From: an uncultured Gammaproteobacteria bacterium
GTDB taxonomy: Bacteria; Pseudomonadota; Gammaproteobacteria; Magnimaribacterales; Magnimaribacteraceae
NCBI GenBank assembly: GCA_913045055.1
Contig: CAJWPI010000017.1
Location: 1 to 34,730 of the forward strand
DNA: 34,730 nt
Direction of reading: 5' to 3'
The position numbers and the translations under genes were made by a program. Under the pieces are notes generated by a model. It worked only from the letters and a program-made list of their open reading frames with translations. It was not told where the DNA came from and searched no databases. Positions 27,954-34,730 of this stretch are shown piece after piece. The stretch's first letter is position 1. Each line of letters begins with the position of its first letter.

Positions 27954-28826
27954 TCACACCACCTTTTCAGCAACCCTCAAAATTGCACTTCTACTTCTTG
28001 GATTTCTTTTAATTTCTTGAAAAGAAGGTTTTAGAGGCTTTCTTCCAATCAAGCTAAATTTACTTTCCCCATGATTACCCTCCTTGCCTTGAATAAATCT
28101 TTTTACAATCCTGTCTTCAATTGAATGGAAACTGATAACTACTAATCTGCCACCCAACTTAAGCACTTTTCCAGCATCATCAAGTACTTTACTCAACTCT
28201 TTTAACTCTTGATTAACCCTCATTCTAATTGCCCGAAATACGTTGGTAGCTGGATGTTTCCTTGACCTGCTAGTTTTACATGAAAGAATTATTTCTACTA
28301 AGTCTTTAGTTGAAGATATCGGTTTTATTTTTCTTGATTTACTTATAGCATCAGTAATTTTTTTATAAGATCTTTCTTGCCCAAGATGTTTTAGAACTTC
28401 TTCTATCTCTTGCTTAGAACTCTCATTTATCCAATCTTTTGCTGTTAAACCTTCATCTTGATCTATTCGCATATCCAAAGGTCCATTTTTTCTAAAACTG
28501 AAACCCCTGTTTGAATCATCTAATTGTGAAGAAGAGATCCCTAAATCAACAAGAATCCCATCTATACTGTCCTTTTCTAACAACATAGAAAGATTACTAA
28601 AATTTGATTTTATAATCTTAAACCTCTCATCTGAAGCAGCAAAATCTTTTCCGATATTTACTGACTCGATATCTTTATCCAAAGCAATTAGACTTCCGGC
28701 ACTGTCTATGTTTTTTAAAATATTTATTGAATGTCCACCATTTCCAAAAGTGCAATCGACGTAGTGCCCGCTTAAATCAACTATTAGATTGTTGACTACT
28801 TCTCTTACCATAACTGCTTCATGCAC
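27954..28826 (-). CDS. rsmH: 16S rRNA (cytosine(1402)-N4)-methyltransferase RsmH
   Basis: SAM-dependent enzyme that methylates N4 of C1402 in the decoding centre of 16S rRNA. The 290-residue protein has VDCTFGNGGHS as the SAM loop near 23-33, DGILVDLGISSSQLD, the GFSFRKNGPLDMRID segment and the C-terminal VISFHSIEDRIVK. The start is a GTG (28824-28826); it is supported because the second codon is the family-conserved histidine (MHEAVM), which a later ATG would remove. It occupies its standard dcw position after mraZ, 12 bp away. RsmI, which modifies the same nucleotide, is encoded 1 kb upstream. Confidence 0.97.
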   Translation of the reverse strand: MHEAVMVREVVNNLIVDLSGHYVDCTFGNGGHSINILKNIDSAGSLIALDKDIESVNIGKDFAASDERFKIIKSNFSNLSMLLEKDSIDGILVDLGISSSQLDDSNRGFSFRKNGPLDMRIDQDEGLTAKDWINESSKQEIEEVLKHLGQERSYKKITDAISKSRKIKPISSTKDLVEIILSCKTSRSRKHPATNVFRAIRMRVNQELKELSKVLDDAGKVLKLGGRLVVISFHSIEDRIVKRFIQGKEGNHGESKFSLIGRKPLKPSFQEIKRNPRSRSAILRVAEKVV

Positions 28827-28838
28827 TATCTTATTTCT

Positions 28839-29318
28839 TTAAAAAGGAACTTCTTCAAGATAATTAGGTAAATCAGTTAAAAGCACTTCACCCTCTATAT
28901 CTTTTCCTGCTTGTTTTTGCTTCCAATTTTTTATATTCCATATCTCAAACTTGGAACCCATACCTATTAGGGCAACCTTTTCTTTTGGTTTTAATCCGGC
29001 AACTTCTCTCAATATTGGTGGTATTAATAAAATCATCCTCTCTGATACTTCAAACTCTGTTACTGAAGCATTTCCCAGAATTGTCCATTGCATTGAACGA
29101 GTTTTTGGATTGAGACCACCTAAGTTCTCGAATTTGGATGATACCTCTTTCCATTTTCTTCCTGGATAAATCATTAAAGCTGGATATTGTGGGTCTCTTG
29201 TTATTACAAGAATGCCTTCGCAAATATCCCTTAAGACCTCCCTGTATTTTGCAGGAATAGCCACTCTCCCCTTTGAATCTAAGGTAAGAATGCTTGATCC
29301 ATAAATCCCTAAAGTCAC
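28839..29318 (-). CDS. mraZ: Transcriptional regulator MraZ
   Basis: DNA-binding protein with two AbrB/MazE-like repeats; represses its own dcw promoter in E. coli. The 159-residue protein has the first repeat LDSKGRVAIPAKYRE (about 13-27), with the expected DxxxR. The second is EVSERMILLIPPILRE, where the aspartate of DxxxR is replaced by glutamate. The GTG start (29316-29318) has AGAGG nine bases upstream. It begins the dcw cluster as usual. Its probable operator, a set of AAAGTGT repeats with 10-bp period, lies about 55-82 bases upstream of the start and overlaps the predicted promoter. Confidence 0.95.
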   Translation of the reverse strand: MTLGIYGSSILTLDSKGRVAIPAKYREVLRDICEGILVITRDPQYPALMIYPGRKWKEVSSKFENLGGLNPKTRSMQWTILGNASVTEFEVSERMILLIPPILREVAGLKPKEKVALIGMGSKFEIWNIKNWKQKQAGKDIEGEVLLTDLPNYLEEVPF

Positions 29319-29373
29319 AATTAATGCCTCTCAATAAACTCATTAAACCAGTTAAAAAGTGTTACATTTCAGT

Positions 29374-29400
29374 ACACTTTCTCACACTTTTACACACTTT
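29374..29400 (-). promoter_or_regulatory. Probable MraZ operator: three AAAGTGT direct repeats, 10-bp period
   Basis: On the minus strand AAAGTGT occurs at 29400-29394, 29390-29384 and 29380-29374, each followed by three variable bases. MraZ boxes in E. coli are three direct repeats (TGGGN) with 10-bp period upstream of mraZ; in Mollicutes the box is AAAGTG plus T or G. The spacing and location match. Further copies are AAAGTGC at 29441-29435 and an inverted AAAGTGT at 29356-29362 on the plus strand. Confidence 0.75.
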
Positions 29401-29425
29401 ATTGATAAATACTATTGTTTGTCAA
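29398..29425 (-). promoter_or_regulatory. Promoter of the dcw cluster (mraZ promoter)
   Basis: On the minus strand a perfect TTGACA -35 lies at 29425-29420. The -10 is less clear: AATAAA (29403-29398, 16-bp spacing, 4/6) or the overlapping TAAAGT (18-bp spacing, 4/6). Either one runs into the first AAAGTGT repeat, so MraZ bound there would block RNA polymerase. The leader to the mraZ GTG would be about 70 nucleotides. Confidence 0.65.
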
Positions 29426-29470
29426 CCTTTCATTGCACTTTTTCACCATTAGTGAAGAGACTTATAATTT

Positions 29471-29503
29471 AAAAAAAGAGAGTTATCTTTTTTATACAGA
29501 TAA
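29471..29503 (-). terminator. Weak terminator after rnpB
   Basis: On the minus strand, just past the mature 3' end of RNase P RNA, TTATCT and AGATAA form a six-pair A/U-rich stem with a nine-base loop. CTCTC and seven T (29477-29471) follow. The stem is weak, so the call is tentative, but its location between rnpB and the mraZ promoter is right. Confidence 0.4.
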
Positions 29504-29509
29504 AGAGGG

Positions 29510-29836
29510 GTGAGCTGACCTATAAGCCGGGTTCTGTCGAGGATAACCATTCATCTAGATCTTATGTCGCCATAAGATTCAAGCAACCTACCCAGATTCA
29601 GTGTGGGCACACTATTGAACCTCTATTTGGTCTTGCTCCAGATGGGGTTTGCAATGCCATGAACTGTTGCCAGTCATGCGGTAAGCTCTTACCTTACCTT
29701 TTCACCCTTACCTTTTAAGGCGGTATACTTTCTGCTGCACTTTCCGTAGGTTCACACCCCCCAGGAATTACCTGGCATCTTGCCCATGGAGCCCGGACTT
29801 TCCTCTCTATGAATAGAGCAGTTATCCAGTCAGCTC
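29510..29836 (-). ncRNA. rnpB: RNase P RNA (class A)
   Basis: Catalytic RNA that removes 5' leaders from pre-tRNAs. On the minus strand the 5' end GAGCTGAC pairs with GTCAGCTC at the 3' end (helix P1). The universally conserved GAGGAAAGTCCGGGCTCC follows near the 5' side, and its partner ACAGAACCCGGCTTAT lies near the 3' end (helix P4). GCCAGGTAATTCCTGG and GGTAAGGGTGAAAAGGT are other class A landmarks. Length of about 327 nucleotides is shorter than E. coli (377). Ends are approximate to a few bases; the 5' end is supported by a TATAAT seven bases upstream. No protein gene occupies this stretch. Confidence 0.95.
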
Positions 29837-29842
29837 TTAATA

Positions 29843-29848
29843 ATTATA
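29843..29848 (-). promoter_or_regulatory. rnpB -10 element
   Basis: Perfect TATAAT on the minus strand, six to seven bases before the inferred 5' end of RNase P RNA. The -35 region (around 29866-29871, CTATAA) is a poor match and overlaps the bases just before the rsmI stop. The gap between rsmI and rnpB is only about 37 bp. Confidence 0.6.
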
Positions 29849-29873
29849 TACTAAGAAAGAAATAGTTATAGAA

Positions 29874-30719
29874 TCAGTCTATTATCTGCTTGTAGATTAA
29901 GTTTTTTTTGATTCCTAAGATTTCTGACCCTATAGATAAAGCTTGATTGTTAGGCAACTTTTCCATCAAAATCTGAAGTACCCTCTTATCTTCTTTAGAC
30001 ATATATTTATCTTGTGAATTTTTTTTTCTTCCCTGAAAAATTACAACAAACTCACCTTTTAAATGATTTTGTGAGGTTCTAAGTTTATTTAATACATCTT
30101 TTGGTATACCTCTATAGAAAGATTCATGAAGTTTAGTTATTTCTCTACCAAGAAAGATGGATCTTTCTGAACCCATATTAATAAAATCTTCTAAAAGTCC
30201 TTCAATTCTTTTACCAGATTCAAAAATAATAGAACTATAAGGAGAGTTTTCAATATCTTTAAGAAACAAGTTTCTTGATTTTCCTTTCCTGGGAGGAAAC
30301 CCAAGAAAGGTAAATCGATCAACAGGAAGATTGCAAACTGAAACAGACGAAGTAAGTGCAGAAGCTCCAGGTATAGGAGAGATCTTAATATCTAACTTTG
30401 AAGCTTCTTTGATAAGAAGAAAACCTGGATCAGAAATTAATGGTGTACCAGCATCACTAATTAAACCTACATCCTTACCTTCTCTTAGTTTGTCTATAAA
30501 AAGAGTTAATTTAGTTCTTTCAGAATCTTTATTATAGGAAACAAGTGTTGTATTAATTTGAAAAAAATTAAAGAGTATCCTGGATTTTCTTGTATCTTCT
30601 GCTGCACATATTTCTATTTCTTTTAATTTTCTTAAAGCTCTAAGAGTAATATCTTCTAAATTTCCAATAGGAGTTGCTATAACATATAGTGTCCCTGTTT
30701 TGCTATCTTTAGTTAACAT
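29874..30719 (-). CDS. rsmI: 16S rRNA (cytidine(1402)-2'-O)-methyltransferase RsmI
   Basis: SAM-dependent methyltransferase acting on the 2'-OH of C1402 in 16S rRNA. From the chosen ATG the protein has 281 residues. It shows GTLYVIATPIGNLEDITLRA, CAAEDTRKSRILF, GLISDAGTPLISDPG and VDRFTFLGFPPRKGKSR, all typical of the family, with a short C-terminal domain. I chose ATG 30717-30719; a TTG at 30729-30731 would add four residues. The start codon overlaps that of the divergent lpoA gene in the tetranucleotide CATG. A possible promoter (TTGATA, 16 bp, TAAAAC at 30772-30745) lies inside lpoA. Divergent rsmI/lpoA is also the E. coli arrangement. Confidence 0.95.
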   Translation of the reverse strand: MLTKDSKTGTLYVIATPIGNLEDITLRALRKLKEIEICAAEDTRKSRILFNFFQINTTLVSYNKDSERTKLTLFIDKLREGKDVGLISDAGTPLISDPGFLLIKEASKLDIKISPIPGASALTSSVSVCNLPVDRFTFLGFPPRKGKSRNLFLKDIENSPYSSIIFESGKRIEGLLEDFINMGSERSIFLGREITKLHESFYRGIPKDVLNKLRTSQNHLKGEFVVIFQGRKKNSQDKYMSKEDKRVLQILMEKLPNNQALSIGSEILGIKKNLIYKQIID

Positions 30720-31893
30720 GTTTATACCCAAAAAAAATCTGATAGTTTTAATAACCTTACTATGCTTATCAAGTTGCGCAAGTAATTTTAATAAGTCACT
30801 CGATCCATCAGATCAAGTGATTTCTATAGAGAAACCTAGTCTTAAATTTAACCCCTATAATTTTCCAAAAGATATAAATATTATATTAATTAGTAAGATT
30901 GAGAAAAAAAATAGAAATTCTTTAGAAGGGATTATCTCGAATTATTATTTCTACAAAAATAATTTAGGATATTCTCCAAGACTTAAGATATTAGAATTAC
31001 TAAAAACTAATCAATCCAACCGTTGTTTAGAAGAAAAAATAAAAGGATTTTCAATAATTCTAATGTTAGATATCGAGAAAGGAGATTTTCCTGATTATTG
31101 CTTAAAAGAAATTTTGGACCTCAAGGGTTTGTTAATAACCTCTAATAGTAATAGTTTTATAGAAAGGGAAAGAACAAATCTAAGTTTAATCAATATTGAT
31201 AGGCAAGAAGACCTTGAAAGCATGCTTGCTTATGCAAATGAAAATACATGGAATAAGAATATAGTAATAGATAATCTTCTTACTAAAGATAAAACCTTTA
31301 TTCAAAATCTTTGGGAGGAATTTGGAAGGATAACAGCAAAGACAACAACTGTATCTGAAACTAAAAATAACGAGGAAATACTTGCAGAATTGCTTCTAAT
31401 AAAAAGGAGTAAAGATAGAGCAAGAGAATTATCTAGAGCTATTTCTTCTCCTATTGAGTACCTACCTAGACGAAGGGGTGATATAGATTCAATTTTTTTA
31501 TCCGTTGACTTATTACAAGCAAGAACTCTCAAACCTGCAATTGACTATAACTTTGCAGAATCAGTAGGAGTATATGTAGTTCCAAATTGGGAAAATGAAG
31601 AAAGATTTCTTGATATAGAAAAAGACCTAGAGGGAGTCATGCTTATTGATATGCCTATTAAGCTGAATGCTAATACACCATTTTTTGATGATTCAGTTAT
31701 TAAAAGAAATAGATCTTTTGCTATAGGTTATGATTCATATGAATTAGCTTTAATACTAAGCACCAATAAAGAAAATAATATAAATTTTACTGGAATGACA
31801 GGAAGGTTTTCTTCATCTCCGAGAGGAAAACTTTCTAGAAAATCGCTTAAAGTTAAAGTACAAGGGGGAAAGATAAAAAATCTAAATTTCTAG
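30718..31893 (+). CDS. lpoA: LpoA/LppC-like outer-membrane lipoprotein lacking the N-terminal TPR domain
   Basis: Probable activator of a class A penicillin-binding protein (PBP1A in E. coli). The 391-residue product begins with a lipoprotein signal, MFIPKK, a hydrophobic stretch and lipobox LSSC at 17-20. The rest resembles the C-terminal substrate-binding-protein-like domain of LpoA: LPRRRGDIDSIFLSVDLLQA, LKPAIDYNFAESVGVYVVP and LEGVMLIDMP are the recognisable parts. E. coli LpoA (678 residues) has an additional N-terminal TPR domain that is missing here. I chose the ATG at 30718 over an upstream TTG (30700) because it gives a standard signal peptide. A possible -10 (TATAGT, 30685-30690) lies inside rsmI. 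Sequence divergence is high, so the PBP partner is uncertain. Confidence 0.8.
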   Translation: MFIPKKNLIVLITLLCLSSCASNFNKSLDPSDQVISIEKPSLKFNPYNFPKDINIILISKIEKKNRNSLEGIISNYYFYKNNLGYSPRLKILELLKTNQSNRCLEEKIKGFSIILMLDIEKGDFPDYCLKEILDLKGLLITSNSNSFIERERTNLSLINIDRQEDLESMLAYANENTWNKNIVIDNLLTKDKTFIQNLWEEFGRITAKTTTVSETKNNEEILAELLLIKRSKDRARELSRAISSPIEYLPRRRGDIDSIFLSVDLLQARTLKPAIDYNFAESVGVYVVPNWENEERFLDIEKDLEGVMLIDMPIKLNANTPFFDDSVIKRNRSFAIGYDSYELALILSTNKENNINFTGMTGRFSSSPRGKLSRKSLKVKVQGGKIKNLNF

Positions 31894-31894
31894 A

Positions 31895-32533
31895 CTAAAG
31901 AGAACGCATTTCTCTTTCTAGCTCAGATAAGCTCTTTATGAAAGAGTCTCTAGTAAAAACTCTTTTCATATACTGGTGTAAAGGTCTTGTTTTAGCTTCT
32001 TCTCTCAAGTCTATACCAATAGAAGGCAATCTCCAGAGGATGGGTGAAATACAACAATCAACAATAGAAAAATCATCTGACATAAAAAAATCTTTCTCTT
32101 TAAAAATTGGTGCAGCACTTAAAAGGTAAGACCTTAGTTTCTGTCTTGCTTTCTTCTCTTCTTTGTCTGAGAGCTCTTTATTAAAGATAGAATCAAAAAG
32201 AGTAGACCATTCTTTCTCTACTCTTTGAATAAAAAGTCTTATCTGAGCTCTAGATACTGGATAAACTGGTAACAAAGGAGGGTGTGGAAACCTTTCGTCT
32301 AAATATTCCATAAGAACAACAGAGTCATACAAACATACATCTCTATCAACTAAAACTGGTAAAGTTCTGTAGGGGATAAGCTGAAGTAACTCATCTTCTA
32401 AACTATTAACATCTGTATAAATAATCTCCGATGAGATACCTTTCTCCTCCATAACAATTCTAACCCTATGACTATAATGATCTTTAGGGTCAGAAAAAAG
32501 GGCCATTGAAGTTCTCTTACTAATAGAAATCAT
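31895..32533 (-). CDS. sspA: Stringent starvation protein A (GST fold)
   Basis: RNA polymerase-associated protein with a glutathione S-transferase fold but no GST activity in E. coli. The 212-residue protein has a thioredoxin-like N-terminal domain (MALFSDPKDHYSHRVRIVME from residue 10, YRTLPVLVDRD, LYDSVVLMEYLDERFPHPPL) and a helical C-terminal domain. The segment PHPPLLPVYPVSRAQIRL is characteristic of SspA. The ATG (32531-32533) has GAGGT upstream. It follows petC by 15 bp, the petABC-sspA order common in gammaproteobacteria, but the usual next gene sspB is absent: the convergent lpoA ends one base away. Confidence 0.92.
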   Translation of the reverse strand: MISISKRTSMALFSDPKDHYSHRVRIVMEEKGISSEIIYTDVNSLEDELLQLIPYRTLPVLVDRDVCLYDSVVLMEYLDERFPHPPLLPVYPVSRAQIRLFIQRVEKEWSTLFDSIFNKELSDKEEKKARQKLRSYLLSAAPIFKEKDFFMSDDFSIVDCCISPILWRLPSIGIDLREEAKTRPLHQYMKRVFTRDSFIKSLSELEREMRSL

Positions 32534-32548
32534 ATAAATTTACCTCGT

Positions 32549-33361
32549 TTAATGTACTTCCTTTTTGAATTCTCTATAAAGAAGATAGCTAAAGATAGTG
32601 AACAAAATTAAATAAAGAATAACGTAAACGCCTAAGGATTCCCTTTCAGATTTAATTGGATCTGCCATATAAGCAAGAAAATTTGTTAAATCTCTTAAGT
32701 TCTCATTAAAAGCTTCTTCATCTAACTCTCCTGAGTTTAAATCTACTTCAAGAAAACCACATTTCTCTTTGTATATGATTTCACCAGTCAGAGGATCTTG
32801 TTTTAAACCACTATTTTCTGCTATGTCAGGGACTAATTTACAAACTGATCTTTGAACTCCTTGTAAGTTAGCCAAAACATTTGGCATACCAACATTTTCA
32901 TAAACCTTATTATTTACTCCTAAAGGCCTTGAGTTGTCTACATAAAAGCTTTTTAGATAAGTATAAACCCATTCTGAACTCCTTAAGGAAGTTACTAGTG
33001 TTAAGTCAGGAGGTGGAACTCCAAACCATTGTTCTGAGTCTTCAGATTTCATAGCTATAGTCATCAAATCACCAGGTTTTTGATCTCCAAATACTAAATT
33101 GTCCATGAATAAGTCATCTGGAATGCCTAAGTCTGCTGCAACTCTATTATATCTGGCGTATTCTAAAGAGTGACATCCAAAGCAATAATTCATATATAGC
33201 TTAACACCACGTTGGAGAGAAGGTAAATCCAGGTGATCTATATCTACATTATCACAAACTCCCTTTTCCCCACCCTCTTCTGAAAGATAAACACCACAGT
33301 TACCGCCTGCAGAAAAAACTTGACTGCTTGAAATGACTATTAAAAAAATTAAAAGTCTCAT
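32549..33361 (-). CDS. petC: Cytochrome c1 of the bc1 complex
   Basis: Heme c subunit of ubiquinol-cytochrome c reductase, anchored in the inner membrane with the heme domain in the periplasm. The 270-residue precursor has a signal peptide (about 1-18) and heme-binding CFGCH at 60-64. The family segments YARYNRVAADLGIP and WFGVPPPDLTL follow, then NVGMPNVLANLQG carrying the likely axial methionine, and a C-terminal membrane anchor (about 244-262) followed by basic residues. Between the signal and the heme domain is an insertion with cysteines C22 and C36 not usual in proteobacterial c1. The ATG overlaps the petB stop by four bases. Confidence 0.95.
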   Translation of the reverse strand: MRLLIFLIVISSSQVFSAGGNCGVYLSEEGGEKGVCDNVDIDHLDLPSLQRGVKLYMNYCFGCHSLEYARYNRVAADLGIPDDLFMDNLVFGDQKPGDLMTIAMKSEDSEQWFGVPPPDLTLVTSLRSSEWVYTYLKSFYVDNSRPLGVNNKVYENVGMPNVLANLQGVQRSVCKLVPDIAENSGLKQDPLTGEIIYKEKCGFLEVDLNSGELDEEAFNENLRDLTNFLAYMADPIKSERESLGVYVILYLILFTIFSYLLYREFKKEVH

Positions 33362-34596
33362 TTAACTAAAATTCTCTCAGGAACTGGCTTACATTTTTCA
33401 TATTTTGTATAGAACGGCATTAAGAGGAAATAGGCAAAATAGATTATAGTAAATATTTGAGCTAAGAAAGTCCGTGTAGGGTTTGGTGCTACTGACCCTA
33501 AATAACCTAATACAATAAAACTAATAACAAATAAAAATAGAAAAACCTTACTGTAAATACCTTTATATCTAATAGATTTTACAGGACTTTTATCTAACCA
33601 TGGCAAAAGAGCAAATATAACCATTGCTGCTGCCATTACTACAAAACCTAAAAATTTTGCTGTTAAAGGGCCAATGGGAAAAGTGATAGCCCTCAACATT
33701 GCGTAGTAAGGCGTGTAATACCAGGCGGGCACTATGTGATCAGGCGTCTTAAGATTATTTGCTGGTTCATAATTTATATACTCTATTAGATAGCCACCTC
33801 CATCAGGAAAAAAGAATAATACTGAGCAAAAAATAATTAAAAATATTCCTATTGCATAGAGGTCTTTAACTACATCATATGGAAAGAAAGGAACTGTATC
33901 CAATGGTACACCATCAGAATCTACCTTTTTCTTTACATCTATGCCTTCAGGATTGTTAGATCCAACTTCATGTAATGCTAGGATATGAACAAAAACTACA
34001 ACCGCTAAAAGAGTCGGTAATAAAACTACATGAAAAGCGAATAACCTATTAAGAGTAATGCCTGATATTAAATAATCTCCTCGGATCCAAGTGAGCAAAT
34101 CCTCACCTATTACAGGTATAGCTCCTAAAAGAGAAAATATAACTTGTGCAGCCCAAAAGGACATTTGACCCCAAGGCAAAACATAACCCGTAAACCCTTC
34201 AGCAACAAGTATGATATAAGTGAGCCAACCAAGTATCCATAGAAGTTCTCTTGGTTTTTGATAAGAACCATACATCATGCCTCTAAACATATGTAGGTAG
34301 ATAAGTAGAAAGAAGGCAGAAGCTCCTGTGGTATGCATATATCTTATAATCCAACCGTAGTTAACATCTCTCATGATGTATTGAACAGAAGCAAAAGCTC
34401 TTTCAGAGGTAGCTTCATAATTCATTAATAACCAAATACCTGAAAGAAATTGAATTACAAAAACAACTATTAAAAGTACCCCTGCTAAATACCAAAAATT
34501 TTGACCAATTGGAGCAGGATACTTAGTTAAATGTCTCTCAATAGTAGCTGTTACAGGAAGCCTTTCGTCAAACCAGTTAAGCAACTTCTTAAACAC
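33358..34596 (-). CDS. petB: Cytochrome b of the bc1 complex
   Basis: Membrane core of ubiquinol-cytochrome c reductase carrying two b hemes and both quinone sites. The 412-residue protein has heme ligands H88 and H102 (RYMHTTGA, LIYLHMFRG) and H189 and H204 (FAFHVVLLP, VFVHILALHEVGSNNP). The Qo-site motif appears as PDHIVPAWYYTPYYAMLRA, the PEWY-equivalent being PAWY. Eight or so hydrophobic segments are visible. The start is GTG (34594-34596), one base of which is shared with the petA stop TAG. It is encoded as a full-length cytochrome b, not a split b6 plus subunit IV. Confidence 0.96.
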   Translation of the reverse strand: MFKKLLNWFDERLPVTATIERHLTKYPAPIGQNFWYLAGVLLIVVFVIQFLSGIWLLMNYEATSERAFASVQYIMRDVNYGWIIRYMHTTGASAFFLLIYLHMFRGMMYGSYQKPRELLWILGWLTYIILVAEGFTGYVLPWGQMSFWAAQVIFSLLGAIPVIGEDLLTWIRGDYLISGITLNRLFAFHVVLLPTLLAVVVFVHILALHEVGSNNPEGIDVKKKVDSDGVPLDTVPFFPYDVVKDLYAIGIFLIIFCSVLFFFPDGGGYLIEYINYEPANNLKTPDHIVPAWYYTPYYAMLRAITFPIGPLTAKFLGFVVMAAAMVIFALLPWLDKSPVKSIRYKGIYSKVFLFLFVISFIVLGYLGSVAPNPTRTFLAQIFTIIYFAYFLLMPFYTKYEKCKPVPERILVK

Positions 34597-34730
34597 TAGG
34601 CTAACTCCTTATCATCTTTACCTATCACCAAAATATTTTCACTTTCATAATAGTGAGGAGGGACTGACAAGTTAGTAGGTGCAGGGACTCCAGAATAAAC
34701 TCTTCCTAAAAGATCAAATTTTGATCCATG
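34596..34730 (-). CDS. petA: Rieske iron-sulfur subunit of the bc1 complex, C-terminal fragment
   Basis: Only the last 44 codons are inside the window; the gene continues past base 34730. The translated frame starts HGSKFDLLGRVYSGVPAPTN and continues LSVPPHYY, which matches the end of proteobacterial Rieske proteins, where CHGSKFD contains the second cluster-binding motif. The fragment ends with TAG at 34598-34596, overlapping the petB GTG by one base. Order petA-petB-petC is standard, and one transcript through sspA is likely; the promoter lies outside the window. Confidence 0.92.
   Translation of the reverse strand, partial: HGSKFDLLGRVYSGVPAPTNLSVPPHYYESENILVIGKDDKELA

Noticed and set aside
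29050-29343. 97-codon open frame on the minus strand overlapping mraZ and its ribosome site
   Set aside because: It is an alternative frame of mraZ with no recognisable family, and the mraZ frame has conserved motifs and a ribosome site.

Overview
The window is a densely packed, AT-rich chromosomal segment with almost no intergenic DNA. It most likely comes from a streamlined, free-living Gammaproteobacterium, possibly a marine SAR86-like lineage; that placement is an inference from gene order and composition. Gammaproteobacterial or proteobacterial hallmarks are a recA promoter with a LexA box, ftsB-ispD-ispF-surE-pcm, rpsF-rpsR-rplI-dnaB, divergent rsmI/lpoA, and petABC-sspA. KdsA (KDO synthesis) and a MurE carrying the DNPR motif (meso-diaminopimelate) indicate a Gram-negative envelope.

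Layout: (1) 1-2407 holds the 3' end of proS (+), then recA and pncC (-), with a LexA box between them, then fdxA (+). (2) 2404-30719 is one co-directional minus-strand run of about 30 genes. In transcription order it reads rsmI, rnpB, the division and cell wall (dcw) cluster (mraZ, rsmH, ftsL, ftsQ, ftsA, ftsZ, ftsI, murE, murF, mraY, murD, ftsW, murG, murC, ddl), rpsF-rpsR-rplI-dnaB, pyrG-kdsA-eno-ftsB-ispD-ispF-surE-pcm, and a DUF368 membrane protein. (3) 30718-31893 is a plus-strand LpoA-like lipoprotein gene. (4) 31895-34730 is a minus-strand petA (partial)-petB-petC-sspA operon encoding the cytochrome bc1 complex and SspA.

The genes fit together around envelope growth. IspD/IspF supply isoprenoid precursors for the undecaprenyl carrier. 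MurC-F, Ddl, MraY and MurG build lipid II on that carrier. FtsW/FtsI polymerise it at the septum under FtsZ, FtsA and FtsQLB. LpoA would activate a bifunctional synthase, and DUF368 is probably the carrier-recycling translocase. Regulatory sites readable in the DNA are the recA LexA box, an array of AAAGTGT repeats at the mraZ promoter, a good sigma70 promoter with a hairpin leader before rpsF, and a terminator-like hairpin just upstream of pyrG.

I found no mobile element, CRISPR array, tRNA, pseudogene or wholly unknown gene cassette. The unusual points are architectural: ftsQ-ftsA-ftsZ sits between ftsL and ftsI instead of at the end of the dcw cluster; FtsQ has a lipoprotein-like N-terminus; ribosomal protein S6 has a long repetitive charged tail; and several usual neighbours (truD, nlpD-rpoS, recX, priB, lpxC, sspB) are absent from their common positions.
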